DNA of 64,000 nucleotides from Undaria pinnatifida (Eukaryota > Sar > Phaeophyceae > Laminariales > Alariaceae): NCBI GenBank assembly GCA_012845835.1, contig JABAKD010000001.1, positions 10,884,623-10,948,622 on the forward strand, read 5' to 3'. How positions within the stretch are numbered: the stretch's first letter is position 1; every line of letters starts with the position of its first letter. The position numbers were made by a program, and so were the translations under genes. Below the pieces are notes generated by a model, which was not told the DNA's origin, ran no database searches, and saw nothing but the letters and a program-made list of their open reading frames with translations. Below are positions 31,121-41,411 of this stretch, in pieces.

Positions 31121-32300
31121 TAGGCTGTAGATGAAATTACCACCCCAAATGTGCTAGACATTAATCACCACTTTAATATCCTGGTCTGAACCATAGTTTG
31201 CCGCAAAATGCTGTGTCAGAGTGTGTCATCTTTCTCTTCTCAGCTATACTCTACTTTCCCTGTCTAAAGCAATGTTTGCATAAACAAAATCGTGTCAGAT
31301 TGTATATTCCCCTTTCTGCTCGGCTTCCGTATGCTATGTAGATCGGAAGAACATTCACCGCCCTCCCCCGTTGGCCGGTAGATTCTCTCTAATGAAATTG
31401 CGCAACTCATCTCTGACATCACACGTCACAGTGGACGTTATATAGCCAATGGTGTCTTCGGCTAGGTTGGCAGTCACCTCCGTCGCTTCCGACGAGGTCT
31501 GCCATATATCTGCTCTAACATCACCCATTGATTATGAAGGTTTGTGTGCTGTGAGTTCCACTGGACATGCTTTGTTCTCTCCTTCGAGTCTAGCCTTCGT
31601 ACGACTAAGGCTGCGCCGGCATTTGTCCTCCTGCTCCTTGAGCTTCTCTAGATATTAATCATTCCACGCCCCCGGCTTGTGGTCAACTTCCTTGGTCTGC
31701 ACGTTGCTATCGAGAGGTTTTCGAGCTGACACATCTGATCAACACTTGAAGTGGTAGCGTTGGCCCATGCGCTCGTGAGAAACTCAAAGAAGCGCTGCGC
31801 TTCTATCAAGTTCTCACTTTCCGCTCTGTCTATCACGTTGCACACAAACGTTCCAAACGACGCATGGGATTAGCCTTCGACGCCCTGTTTGACAGTCTAG
31901 TTGGCGATCTCCGCCACTGCCTCTTATCTCAAGTTTTCTTCCAAGAAAGGAAACCTGTTGTGTAAGCGTGTTCGCCGTTCTTGTCTCGTAGCTTTACTGT
32001 CGTCGGAAGTGTCCCCGGTTTGAGCCTCCTCGCGTTCCTGGTTGTCGGACATGGTGTAGAAGTTGATTTTGTTAAGTGTGATGACGATGTGTGGCTTCGT
32101 CCAAATGCCCCATCCTGGTCTGGATCCATCGAGTGAAAGTGTAGTGCGGTGTAGTGCGGTGTAGTGCGGTGTAGTGCTGTGTAGATGTCGAATCCCCGTA
32201 GAAGTAAAATACTCATGTTGCCGTCAAACCTTGGTCTCCGTTCAGGCCGATCTTGGGCTACTTCCTTCCCTTGATGGTCGTTTCTTGACGTGTGCTCATT
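31121..32300 (-). pseudogene. Extra coding-like region between copia RNase H and 3' LTR
   Basis: About 1.2 kb separates the RNase H end from the 3' LTR, longer than usual for copia elements. On the - strand, an ATG at 32050-32052 opens a charged frame (starting MSDNQEREEAQ, about 42 codons) that is broken by stops. Further downstream is a 65-codon frame at 31648-31845. A 10-bp tandem repeat GTAGTGCGGT, four units, lies at 32141-32180. No domain is recognised. It may be a captured or additional ORF that has decayed, or a second inserted element. Confidence 0.4.
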
Positions 32301-32509
32301 GTCGTCGCCATTGTGTCATGTCTTCCTTCCGGTCGACCTTGGGCTGCTCGTTTCCTCCTTATACCTCATTTCGTTGTTGTGTGTGCCTCGGTACGGGTCA
32401 GTAGGTGCCGATGCGTGTCCTTTGTGAAGAACACTCTCCGTACGTCTGCCAGTTGTTTCTGCGTTGTCACGTGGTGGATGGCGCTTTTTCCGTCCTTGAC
32501 TAGCTCTTT

Positions 32510-32760
32510 CAAGCAAAAGAATCACAGGGCAATGTATTTCGTGCGCGAGCTGTAGGCGCTGTTTCCTGCAATGTGTACGGCTCCGGCGTTGTCACCAAAT
32601 CCCAGCCCTGCCATCATGTTGGATAGATACACCGCCCCCTCGCTCACGTGTGCCATGGAGATGAGTCCCGCCTCCAGAGTCGACTGCACCGTCACGTTCT
32701 GGAGCGCAGACCTGAAGCTCAGTGGTCCTCCAGCCAGCATGAACAAGTAGCCGGAGGTTG
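32510..32760 (-). pseudogene. Copia RNase H
   Basis: The frame 32522-32746 shows the end of copia polyproteins: LAGGPLSFRSALQNVTVQST, then LEAGLISMA (usually an S-x-E-A-E-Y pattern), a hydrophobic segment, and NSAYSSRTKYIA, which takes the place of the R-x-K-H-I motif. Several catalytic carboxylates are replaced, so it is inactive. Confidence 0.7.
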
Positions 32761-32879
32761 ACTTGCCGTTGTCAGGGTTGTTTTCTCGGCTCGCATCTCA
32801 ATACCCCGTCATTTTGAAGCGCCCTGCTTGCCGGGCCTATATCTCCCATTAGGTAGGGAAGATGCCTTGCTGCGGTCAT

Positions 32880-33760
32880 GTGCAGTTTGGATGGTTTTCT
32901 CGTAGCTCAAGCCAGTTGGTTGACGGCGTAGATGATGTCGTAGCGCATGAATTCGCTCAGGAACACCAGAGACCCCGTGATGGCCTGGTCAAGTTGGATG
33001 CCCGTAGAGTGTAGCAGCATCGCGTCCGCCTTCTTGAGAGATAACTCCGCTCCTGCTCCCGTCGTGTTCACTGGGTTTCCTTGTGCCATACCGAATCGTG
33101 CCAGGACCCAACTAGCGTGGTGCTATTGGCTAGTTGTAAGAGTCTGAGCCTCCCTGTCTCTGGTGATTTGCATGCCTGGCACCATCTCAACGTTTCCCAT
33201 TTCAGCCATGACGAATCGGTCCATCAGCTGACTTTTAAGGTTCTTCAGTTACGGTGTGTTTCCCCCAAAAAGAGGTAGATCGTCCACGTACATGGTCACA
33301 ATGCTGAGGTCGTTTGAGCCGAAGATGTGCAGACATTGATCAGACGTAATCGCTGTGAATCTCATGTCCTTCAGTGAGTCGTCGATGGTGTTGAACCAGT
33401 TGCGAGGGCTTTGACGAAGTCGGTAAAGGCTCTTCTTGAGTTTCGTTTCGTTGGGACGTCGAGAGATTCGTAGCCTGTAGGAGTCTTCACGTACACTTCA
33501 TCCTGTACCTCGGTGTCTAGAAACGCCGTCTGTACATTCACCTCGAGTACCTCCTGGTCTCCCCTCGCAGCTATGGCGAATGCCATGCGGACGATCTGTA
33601 CGCGACATGATGGTGCATATTTGCAGCCACAGTCGATTGCCGGTACTTCCCAGCCCTGACCCACGACTCTACTTTTCAGCGCGTACTCGGCTTAAGATTG
33701 AAGACACACATGGTCCCGAATACCTTGTGCTTTGGTGGTACTGAGGTAGGAGATACGAGG
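32880..33760 (-). pseudogene. Copia reverse transcriptase, frameshifted
   Basis: Pieces in successive frames give RT in order: VSPTSVPPKHKVFGTMCVF (about 33695-33760), then GWEVPAID and FAIAARGDQEVLEVNVQTAF (33520-33660). Next comes the catalytic TMYVDDLPLF at about 33265-33300, then LSLKKADAMLLHSTG and ITGSLVFLSEFMRYDIIYA (32907-33060). In the first catalytic motif the Asp of D-V-x-T-A-F is Asn. The YVDD box is intact. Confidence 0.8.
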
Positions 33761-33764
33761 CCGA

Positions 33765-35100
33765 AGACGGCGTGTTTCTGGAGGTATCTTGTCTGTGGCG
33801 TATTTCCACTTGGTCGCTTGTGGCGATTCCGTCGCTTCCTTGACAGGGTTTTGGGTCGTAATGACCTCCCCATTCGAACAGTATCCGGAGACGGGGTTTC
33901 TGGTGGCCAGGGCGTGGTTAAGGTACACTTCCGTCCTGTGTTCTTGTACTTTATCTGGTCGGTGTTCGATCCCCGTCGTAATAAATAATGTTTTCTTTCT
34001 TGTGAGCTACCTCTGCGCCCCTTTCTGTGCTGGTGAGCAATCCTGAGTTGCATAATTCTCGCTGTTGGTTGGAGCTTAGTCCTTCTTGTGAGGCTGGAGC
34101 TACAACACCACTTGAGCGTGTGCCAATACATGCTGCTCCTCCGAGTTTTGTGATTCGTCGGCAATGCCCCGCTTGTGTGAGTTATGTCGAGTGTCTTGTC
34201 ACTGCCGGCGCCTTCAGCGGCCGGCTCCTCCTCGACAGCTAGTGTCGAGTGGTCCATGTTCCCACTTGTGAGTTTCGACAGTTTATTAAGGGCGCTATTT
34301 ATCTCATCGTTATAAGTGATACTGATGTTGTCCGTGTTTTCTGCCAGCGAGCTGTCCCCATGAGTGCTGATTCCGCCGCTGTTGACGCTAGTCGCGGTTG
34401 ACCAATTTTTTGTCGATTCTCGGTTCTCGATAAAGATACCGTTGCGTCTCTCTGTCGCTTGCCCCATCCTGTTTTTGTATATACGGTATGCTTTGCTGTC
34501 CAAGATGTACCCACAGAGTACCCCTTCGCAGGCCTTGTCCTCGAGGTTAGTCTGCAGCAGCAGCAGCAGCAGTAGCATCAGCCGTAATGTTGAAAAACGA
34601 TTGTGTCTCCCAGGTGCGACTAAGCCTGCATGTTTGAGTTTTCCGGAAATCGTACCGGTCGCTGTTCCCGGTACAACGTGTCGTCCTGCGGGCAGTATCT
34701 TGTGGGGTCTCTCGAGTGCCTTACAGCTCGGCAGTTTGTCTCGTGGATCCGCGTGAAGTTTCGTTGTCAAAAACATTCCCACATGCTCCGCGCTATCCAC
34801 CAGCATGATCAAGGGTTTCGGAGCAAGCCTGGGTGTGTCAGCGGTAGCCTCCATGCTCTTGGTTGTCTGTGCAGTTGCCTGGCAGTCAATCGACAAGACC
34901 CACCCAAACATCACAAAGGCATACCCAAAGTCGTCTTCTTCTTGCGTCGCTGTCAACTCGGTCGCCGTGTGGACACTTTGTTCTTTCCGTGTGGTTGGTT
35001 CTCCGTCGTTCCTGAGCGTTGCACTCGGCATCGCTGTGTGTCGTCGGGTTGTGCAGCGAGAACCATTTTGGTGCAGCAGATCACTCCTTCTTGCTGTTTG
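33765..35100 (-). pseudogene. Copia protease, deleted integrase and linker
   Basis: The frame 33676-35031 contains the protease strand LVDSAEHVG (34768-34800; Ala for the Gly of D-S-G), then a segment ending in a Leu run encoded by CTG repeats (34553-34580). It passes directly to LEDKACEGVLCGY and YRIYKNRMG (34440-34545), the integrase tail. The whole zinc-binding and D,D-35-E core that should lie between is missing. The rest is an acidic, Ser/Thr-rich linker typical of the region before RT, partly out of frame with it. Confidence 0.8.
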
Positions 35101-35186
35101 TGCAGTCTCGCTTGATGCGTCCGAAATCTTTGTAGTTGTAACATCGTACCTTCCGTGGTCCTTTCGTGGTTGTCACTGCCGCTCCT
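35100..35186 (-). pseudogene. Copia gag zinc knuckle, degenerate
   Basis: Just beyond the gag stop the same strand reads CYNYKDFGRIKRDC. The spacing is that of a CCHC knuckle, but the second Cys is Tyr and the His is Arg. Two of four zinc ligands are therefore lost, and the knuckle is separated from gag by a stop. Confidence 0.65.
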
Positions 35187-35824
35187 CAGCCGGCGAACTT
35201 GTTTACATGTCCTGGTCTCGAGAGTTGGTCGATGTACAAGCTTCTCATCAATGATTGAATCTCGTCGATGCCAACGTTTGGGCTGTAAAAGCTCGTCATA
35301 TTTACGAAGTCGTAGTTGTCGGTCAGGCCTTGCAGTATAACGTCTTCAAACCTCTCGTTCGAGACCTTCTCTCCCATTTCATGCAGCCGCCCTCGAGTCT
35401 CCATTAGCTTGATGGTATTGACGTCAGGGCATCGCCCTCGCTTCATTCGGAAGTTCACAAGCTTCTCGTAGCACGCCCGCCGTGCTTCCTTGCTGCTGTT
35501 GTTGTACTTGGTGTACAAAGCGTTCCACGCCTTCTGTCCGTGTCCCAGACCTCCCGCCGAAGTCCTGTCCTCATATTGTCGAACTAGTGTAGCTGCAGGG
35601 TAGCTAGTGACGGGGTACAGCATGGTGAAGAACGTCTCGCCCGCTCGCTTCCAGCGTTGAATTTCTACCAGATTCGTCGAGTCGTCCGGGGTGTCACTGT
35701 CTGTGATAGTCGTTGCCGGTTGAACCGATCCGTTCAGAACACCAGACACGTATTTTTTTTCACCTAGAAAAGACCACGCGAAGTTTCGAGCTCCATTTGC
35801 CATGGTTCTATAATTTGGTGCCAT
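35186..35824 (-). CDS. gag: Copia gag, N-terminal open frame (212 codons)
   Basis: This is the longest undamaged coding piece of the element. The protein is hydrophilic and helical in appearance, with WKRAGETFFTMLYPVT, a W-x-A-L-x-x-K-Y motif (WNALYTKYNN) and LVNFRMKRG followed by LHEMG and VILQGL. These are the features of copia-type gag (the UBN2/Retrotran_gag families). It should assemble the particle. It ends at 35186 before the knuckle. The ATG at 35822-35824 or the one at 35801-35803 could serve as start. Whether it is still translated is unknown; the rest of the element is dead. Confidence 0.75.
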   Translation of the reverse strand: MAPNYRTMANGARNFAWSFLGEKKYVSGVLNGSVQPATTITDSDTPDDSTNLVEIQRWKRAGETFFTMLYPVTSYPAATLVRQYEDRTSAGGLGHGQKAWNALYTKYNNSSKEARRACYEKLVNFRMKRGRCPDVNTIKLMETRGRLHEMGEKVSNERFEDVILQGLTDNYDFVNMTSFYSPNVGIDEIQSLMRSLYIDQLSRPGHVNKFAG

Positions 35825-35929
35825 CGAATCTGGGAATATCCCTCATGGTTTCATGTCACGACGTTTCCGGGCTCCTGAATCACTGCTCTGAACGTGTTAC
35901 TTATGCTGACCGGTGCCCTCGGGGGTTTT

Positions 35930-36205
35930 TTCGCACTCAGCTCGATCCTGTCCGTGGACCGCCTGAAGCGTGTCGATGCTTCCTTTTTTGGTTTTTTCAG
36001 TTCGATCCTGTCCCTGGAGCGCTTAAGCGTACCGGTCTGTCCGCCGGGCTTCGCATTTTGTACAATTCAGCTCGATCGAGTGAGTAGATCGCCTGAAGCT
36101 TGCCCGTCTGTTCCCCGGGCTTCATTTCTTCGTTCAGATCGACAGTGCACATATATCGCCTGAAGCGTGCCGGTCTGTCCGCCGGGCTTCATTTTCTTCG
36201 TGCGC
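35930..36205 (-). repeat. Tandem repeat in copia 5' leader, 4 x about 67-70 bp
   Basis: Units at about 35938-35998, 35999-36068, 36069-36134 and 36135-36203 share CGCCTGAAGCGTG, CCGGTCTGTCCGCCGGGCTTC and TTTTTCAG-like ends. They lie between the 5' LTR and gag, in the transcribed leader where packaging signals would be expected. Confidence 0.8.
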
Positions 36206-36326
36206 GTTGTTCCAGAGCCGTTCGACTCGATTCACGTCTGGTTCCATGTTTCTTGCGTAGTAATACATCAAAACCACCAATCGTTTGCTCCACCGCAGGA
36301 GATGTTCATGCGCTCTGTGTTGCACG

Positions 36327-36352
36327 CTAACGGGGCTCAAAACCTGTTAAAC
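36327..36352 (-). promoter_or_regulatory. Copia primer-binding site, probable
   Basis: Directly inside the 5' LTR, the - strand reads GGTTTTGAGCCCCG. It resembles GGTTATGGGCCCAG, the complement of the anticodon arm of initiator tRNA-Met, which several copia elements use as half-tRNA primer. I count 11 of 14 positions. The assignment is inference. Confidence 0.4.
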
Positions 36353-36864
36353 TGTGGTGCCTGACCGATGACGGTCTTTAGAGGTTAACACAAAGTCGTG
36401 GCAAGACGAGCTCGAGCCTGAATGATGCTTATGTACACAATAGCGGATCTTTTTTAATGGGCGCTCACTGCGGCCAACAAAAACCTATCAGGTATGTCAC
36501 TATGAACTGTCCAAGTTCAAATGAAAGCGTGAAGAGTGAACTCGAAGCACTCATGTCTCTTCCTTCTTACGGCAACAAATTATCGCGTATGGTAGTATCC
36601 ACTACATACTACACCCAGGTCAATCTTACGCGCTTGAACTATTCAACACTTCGTACGCACGTTACCTGTCAACACGTTATTAATTGGTGGAATGCGGTAC
36701 AAAATATGTGTCCTCTTCCATACTCAAAGCAAACAACGTCTAACCCATGGTTCGGCAGCTTACTCAGTACTCTGCATACACTTAATTTCACTATTTGTCC
36801 AGACTATTTGATTAGGTAATGAACATCTGGCTTTAACGGATTTGTGGATCCTACTCGTTTACCA
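36353..36864 (-). mobile_element. Copia element, 5' LTR
   Basis: Partner of 30586-31120, ends TG...CA on the - strand. By eye about 80% alike with several indels, so the insertion is old. The flanking 5-mers (TAAAA at 30581 and TAGGA at 36865) do not make a clean duplication. Confidence 0.85.
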
Positions 36865-37255
36865 TAGGATGTGGAATATTTTATATTTTCTACGTAGATC
36901 GTGGTGTGTTTGATTTTAATCGCCTTCTCTTTCGGCTCGTCCTCGACATTAGTTTGTCGCAGCCTTTGCACCACGGCTAGCTTTGCTATTAGGTCCTTCG
37001 CAAACATCGAGGTGGACTTAGGTTTAGCCGTCAGTTTTCACTAGTGTAACCCTACCTTTCATGTCCAGCGTCGAGTATTTGATCGCCAAGCATACTTTGT
37101 CTACCGCTTGGAGCGATTTCGCTATATCGTGATCGGCCACTGTCACCTTTTCGAGGCTTGGCTTTTCCTTCCTTTGTTGGTGATCTCCCACTGCCCTGTC
37201 CTGCTTCGAGTGGCGCACGAGCTGCTTGCATTAGGGACGTGTACAACAAAAATGG
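36865..37255 (-). other. Coding-like - strand segment beside copia, unrecognised
   Basis: Two to three frames of 64-67 codons lie end to end on the - strand, with Lys/Glu-rich products (for example LEKVTVADHDIAKSLQAVDK and EDEPKEKAIKIKH). The composition looks protein-like and differs from the flanks. It may be a frameshifted exon or the relic of another element into which the copia inserted. Confidence 0.25.
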
Positions 37256-37364
37256 GGTGATGGTGTGACATCCCCGTGTTGGGTGTTATTGATAGTTGCC
37301 TCGGATAGTTCAGGGTGGAATACCTTGCTTATGCATGACGGTGCAGTATTACCTATTATGGCTG

Positions 37365-37850
37365 CTGGTGATGGTGGTGGTGGTGGCAGTGGAAGTGGTG
37401 ATGATGGGAATGGTAATGGAGTTGGTGTTGCTATTGGGGGTGGTGGTGGGGGTAGTTGAGGTAGTGGTAGTGGTGGTGGTGGTGGTGGTGGTGGTGGTGG
37501 TGGTGGTGGTGGTGGTGGTGGTGGTGGTATTGATGGTGGTGGTGGTTGTGGTGGTATTGGTGGTATTGATGGTGGTACCGATGGTGGCGGTGATAATGGT
37601 CGTGATGGTGCTGGCGATGATAAGAATGATATTGGCGTTGGCGTTACTCTTGAGAGTGGTGACGGAAGTAGTGATGGTAGTGGGGGCGGTGGACATGGGT
37701 TTGGTGTTGGCGGCGGTGGTGGTGGTGGTGGTGTTAATGATATTGGTGGTGGGAACGATGGTGGGATGGCGCTGGTGGTGATGGGAATGGCATTGGTGTT
37801 GGTGTTGGTCTTCTTATTGGTGGTGGTGGTGGTGGTGGTGTGGTGGTAGA
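37365..37850 (+). repeat. (GGT)n-rich microsatellite
   Basis: Dense GGT/TGG repeats, purest at 37466-37527, interrupted by GAT and AAT units. The 161- and 216-codon frames over it (Val-rich and Pro-rich) are artefacts. Confidence 0.9.
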
Positions 37851-37857
37851 GGTAGCG

Positions 37858-37880
37858 ACGCGTGCTACGATAAGGTGTCA
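37858..37880 (+). repeat. MITE family 2 terminus, isolated
   Basis: GACGCGTGCTACGATAAGGT matches the family 2 terminal repeat. No partner end is identified in the next 500 bp. Confidence 0.5.
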
Positions 37881-37980
37881 TCTTTTGGCCAAATCTACTC
37901 TACACGTGACTGACGCGGCTCGTCAACTACTAAACCACTCCCATAGTATATGGAATAATACGTGTGTTTCACAATTGACT

Positions 37981-38230
37981 GATTCTACGATAGCCCCCCG
38001 CCAAAACCAGCGATTTTCACTAACGAACATTTCATCATCATGGCTGCTCGACACGAGGAAGGATGTCATGAAAAGCATGCTTTTATATACCTTCTTGTTC
38101 GCTAAAGACTATCGAACGATGACGTCGGGGTGGCAAGGGGCATCGCATTTCAGGAGATGAGGCCGGGAGCTGGTTTCAAAGCCATCGAATCCGTTAAAGA
38201 AACGTTGGGGATGCCACTGTAGAAGGAATC
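37981..38230. mobile_element. MITE family 3, copy 2
   Basis: 250 bp, left GATTCTACGATAGCCCCCC, right GGGGATGCCACTGTAGAAGG. The interior is collinear with 19874-20115. The TIR contains TTCTACGATAG, sharing CTACGRTAG with families A and 2. Confidence 0.8.
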
Positions 38231-38930
38231 AATTGCGGTCGTTGTCTACTTTGCGCATGGGATAAGAATCTCACCAGAAGGTGAACAAGGGCACGGTAGA
38301 GGCGTCCTCTTTAGGGGGGGTAACGTGAATCCCTACCGTTATATTTTTGTATTATTAACCTTCTCCGCATCTCATTTTCGCAGTATGCACCACCGCCATG
38401 GGTTGATTGATTGATGCAGTGGTTGGTTTTCTACGCCGCGCCAGCAATATATGACTAAATTTGATGTGGAACGAGGCACAGCTCCGCTCGTGGGAGTGGC
38501 CTGCACTCTAAAGGAAAAGGGAAGTACCGCCCCTGCCGTACGTGACCTTAACCAGGTACTGCGTGAAGTGTAGAGCTCCTCGACTCAGGAGCGCCGGAAG
38601 AAATAGGTGCACCCGCCACCGTCACACGCTCCGCAACAACTCGCTAGTTTCGTGCCATCCCCCGCTGCCGCCATCTACCCATGGCGTTTGAACGCAACCG
38701 GGCACGAGACACAACAGAACGTTGGCCTCGACGCGATGAAGGAAACATCACAACGATGTAGCAATGTCGCCATCAGCGTCGGCTCGACCAAAGCCGACGT
38801 GGTACGGTGGTGGTGGCCGTAGCATGTGCCACGGTAGAACACACGCCAAAGGTAGAGGCGCCCTGCACTTGTTCTGAGGGGGGCTCGTTCGAAGAGTTGA
38901 ATAGCTACCTCATACCTGATTCCTCACGTC
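38231..38930. repeat. MITE family 2 scraps and unassigned DNA
   Basis: 38570-38640 has GAGCTCCTCGACTCAGGAGC and AGGTGCACCCGCCACCGT, and 38800-38890 has GGTAGAGGCGCCCTGCAC. These resemble the right-end half of family 2 elements. No gene. Confidence 0.4.
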
Positions 38931-38931
38931 G

Positions 38932-39250
38932 GACGCGTGTTACGATAGAGGTGCACGACATTTTTTCCGAGGTTCCAGAATTTGGGAGCTAGAAGACCTC
39001 TTCTCTCACAATGCCAAAACGGATTTGGGAGAAGAACTGATACCGCCACCGGGTGAAAAATCTCATGGCCTATGTACACAACAAGAATCATGCAAGAAAG
39101 GTGGTCCATCTCCAACGATTTTGGGTTAAGGAGCCCCGTCATTCAGGAAAAAAAAAAAAATGCCCAAAAATGCTACCAGGTACCTCGTACCTCATACCTG
39201 ATGTCACGTCAAGAGTCGCTGAAGAAAAATGGTGATCTTTACCGCATTAT
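38932..39250 (-). mobile_element. MITE family 2, reverse copy
   Basis: Left end GACGCGTGTTACGATAGAGG then TGCACGACA. The internal box is reversed (CGATTTTGGGTTAAGGAGCC then CCGTCATTCAGG), and CATGGCCTATGTACA also marks the reverse orientation. The right end, TTTACCGCATTATTAGG, is decayed. A 15-base direct repeat TACCTCATACCTGAT occurs just outside the left end (38906) and near the right end (39189). Confidence 0.65.
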
Positions 39251-39905
39251 TAGGTTCTTTTAGCTCTTTAGGCTTTTCAGGCTATTTTAGGCATTTTCAA
39301 ATGTTCGTAGCATGTCGTATCGTTGCAGCTCTTCTTAAACTTCGAGTCATCTCACACGGTAGGGAGTGAACTTTTTTTTTGCCAAAAGAAGGTATACCTG
39401 TCCGGTTGAGCTCCTCAAGGGAGGAACTACCGGTCAGTCAAATGGGTTTTGCTAGTGTAATTTGGGTTAGGACTAGAGCATAAAAGCTTGGCCGGGTTGC
39501 GCGAGTGAATTCCTTCTAAAACGAAGTTTGGGGTTATGAAGTTGATATTCAGATCATCGTTTTAGGGGCTCAAAACAAAATTAGAATCTGCTGCACCTCT
39601 GCCGTGGGATGAGTCGAACGCAAAGGAAAGGGAAACTCCCGTAGCCCTCGGGTGATGCGTAGAGCTCCTGAAATAAAGATCCTCAGAACATGTGGGCTCT
39701 ACCCCTGTTGCAGCGTACGTCACCGTAGATCGAGACTGCGGCACGGGAGTCCCTCCTTTTCACGGCCGCTTAGGGGTCAATTACCCGTGGAAATATTCAC
39801 CTTACTTGCAAGAAACGACTTAGCGCGATCTAGTCGGTGCAGCGTGCAGCTAACCATTCCATGACGGCGATGTAGCATCGAAAAAAATGAAATAAATAAC
39901 GAAGG
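39251..39905. other. Unassigned DNA with MITE scraps
   Basis: 39580-39610 and 39690-39735 carry family 2-like ends (GCTGCACCTCTGCCGTGG; CAGCGTACGTCACCGTAG). No gene seen. Confidence 0.35.
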
Positions 39906-39907
39906 AA

Positions 39908-40002
39908 CAGGGGGGTCACTCGCGCGAGTGAACCCAACCCACTGAAAAAAGAGGCCCTAAAAATAACCCCCGTGCCGTAGCGTAGCCTTGGTCAATAGTG
40001 TT
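39908..40002. mobile_element. MITE family A, short copy with perfect palindrome
   Basis: GGGG then the perfect 16-bp palindrome TCACTCGCGCGAGTGA (39915-39930). It then passes GAGGCCCTAAAAATAACCCC and ends in CCGTAGCGTAGCCTTGGTC. It matches the left centre and the right terminus of 1250-1530. Confidence 0.65.
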
Positions 40003-40445
40003 TACAGGACTCTCCACAGAAGGAGAAAAACCCTGCCTCGGTGGGAAAGCGAAGGAATAACTCGATGAAACCTCCCATGGCCTAGGAAGGTATAATAGCC
40101 TGAAGCCTGCTGCTACGATAAAGGGCAAACGGTTTTCGAGGTATGACATTCGGAATGACGGGCCTCCATGACCCCGCAAATCGATGCCAAAGTGTTGTTG
40201 TTTTGCCATCGTATTGGTTGCATGTTGCATTCCTTGGTTGCATTCCCTTGGTGACGCGTTGACCCCACGGGATCGTTCGTCGGGTTTCCCATCCTTGCCG
40301 CCCCAGTAAGGTCTTGGGTGAGGATTGGAGGCGCATGCCACGGTGGTGGCAGTGCACTGGCTATTCGTTTCCTTTTAAGAGTGGGGGTTTTATAAACTCT
40401 ACCAAATACCTCACCCAAAAACTGCTTTTGAGTGAAAGTGTGATG
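40003..40445. other. Gene-less stretch
   Basis: A 141-codon - strand frame (39916-40341) begins in family A DNA and has no recognisable domain. Confidence 0.3.
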
Positions 40446-40450
40446 GTTTT

Positions 40451-40706
40451 CACGCGTGCTACGATAGAGGTAGAACTTTTCGTTGAGAGAAATTGTTCCT
40501 GACTGACGGGGCTCCTTAACCCAAAATCGTCAGAAATTGGTCAGTTTATTTTCATGGTTCTCGTCGTGTACCTAGGCCATGGGGTTTTCATCCCCGGTAG
40601 CAGTTAGTCATCTTCTTGTCCAAATCAGTTTTTGGGAGATATCTTGAGCTCCAACATTGAGGAACCCCAGAACAGTAATGGTTCACCTCCATCGTAGCAC
40701 GCGCGT
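40451..40706 (+). mobile_element. MITE family 2, complete reference copy
   Basis: About 256 bp. The left end CGCGTGCTACGATAGAGGT and the right end (its complement, ACCTCCATCGTAGCACGCG) form near-perfect inverted repeats. Internal boxes that define the family are GACGGGGCTCCTTAACCCAA, AATCGTC, CCTAGGCCATGGGGTTTTCA, TTTTTGGGAGA and a GAGGAACCCCAGAA segment. It has no reading frame. Confidence 0.85.
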
Positions 40707-41225
40707 CATTTGCGACGAACAAACCCGTGGCCTAGATACACGAAAACATCAAACTGCAAAGAAAAAATTGCCTATTAAATTTCCGATGATTTGGGGTTAA
40801 TTAAGAACCAACCACCGGCATTCACAACATACATACTTTTTCGCAAATGTTCTGCCTCCGTCGTACCAGGCTTCGGGGGCCCTTCAAGCGATGAGCCTCA
40901 TAAGAAATTAGTTGGTGCGGCTCTACCGTACTATCACCATTAAATACTAACTAGTACTCTTCTATTAGTGGGATCAATCTAAACAATCTAGCCATATCGT
41001 AAAACACGAACGGTATTCCGACGACATGGGGTCATTGATCGGTTACAACAGCAGTAGTAGTAGTGTCTCGGTTAGGCGGCATCCTCAGTCGAAAAAAAAA
41101 TAAAAAGGCGATAGATGCCACCGCTATCGTAGAGCACGCATTAGGTATGTTGCTGTGCACCAAGACAGCGTGACACAAAAAATGGAGCGCTCTTCGGGGT
41201 ACCAAAAAGGGATCGAAATGTTTAG
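40707..41225. other. Unassigned DNA
   Basis: 41118-41145 has CACCGCTATCGTAGAGCACGC, an isolated family 2 terminus. No gene. Confidence 0.4.
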
Positions 41226-41411
41226 TTTTCAGCTAGAAAGGGGTTTCACGCGCGTCAACCCGCGCTGCTGAGGATGCAACTCACACATGCTACTATTAAT
41301 ACTTGTATGGCAGGGGTGCGGGGATTGTTTTATGAGGTTCTTTGCTTGAGGAGATTTGCATGCCCCGTCCGAACACCAGCTCATTTCGAGATGCCGCGAA
41401 AGGGCAGCCCA

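Noticed and set aside
31341-31356. AGATCGGAAGA, resembling a sequencing adapter
   Set aside because: Only 11 bases match and the next base differs; the neighbourhood is continuous element DNA, so chance is the best explanation.
30586-36864. Repeat pair 30586/36353 as two copies of an independent repeat
   Set aside because: They are in direct orientation, have TG...CA ends and flank gag-PR-INT-RT-RH in copia order on the - strand; LTRs explain them better.
37231-37881. Pro/Thr-rich and Val-rich frames of 115-216 codons
   Set aside because: They translate a (GGT)n microsatellite.
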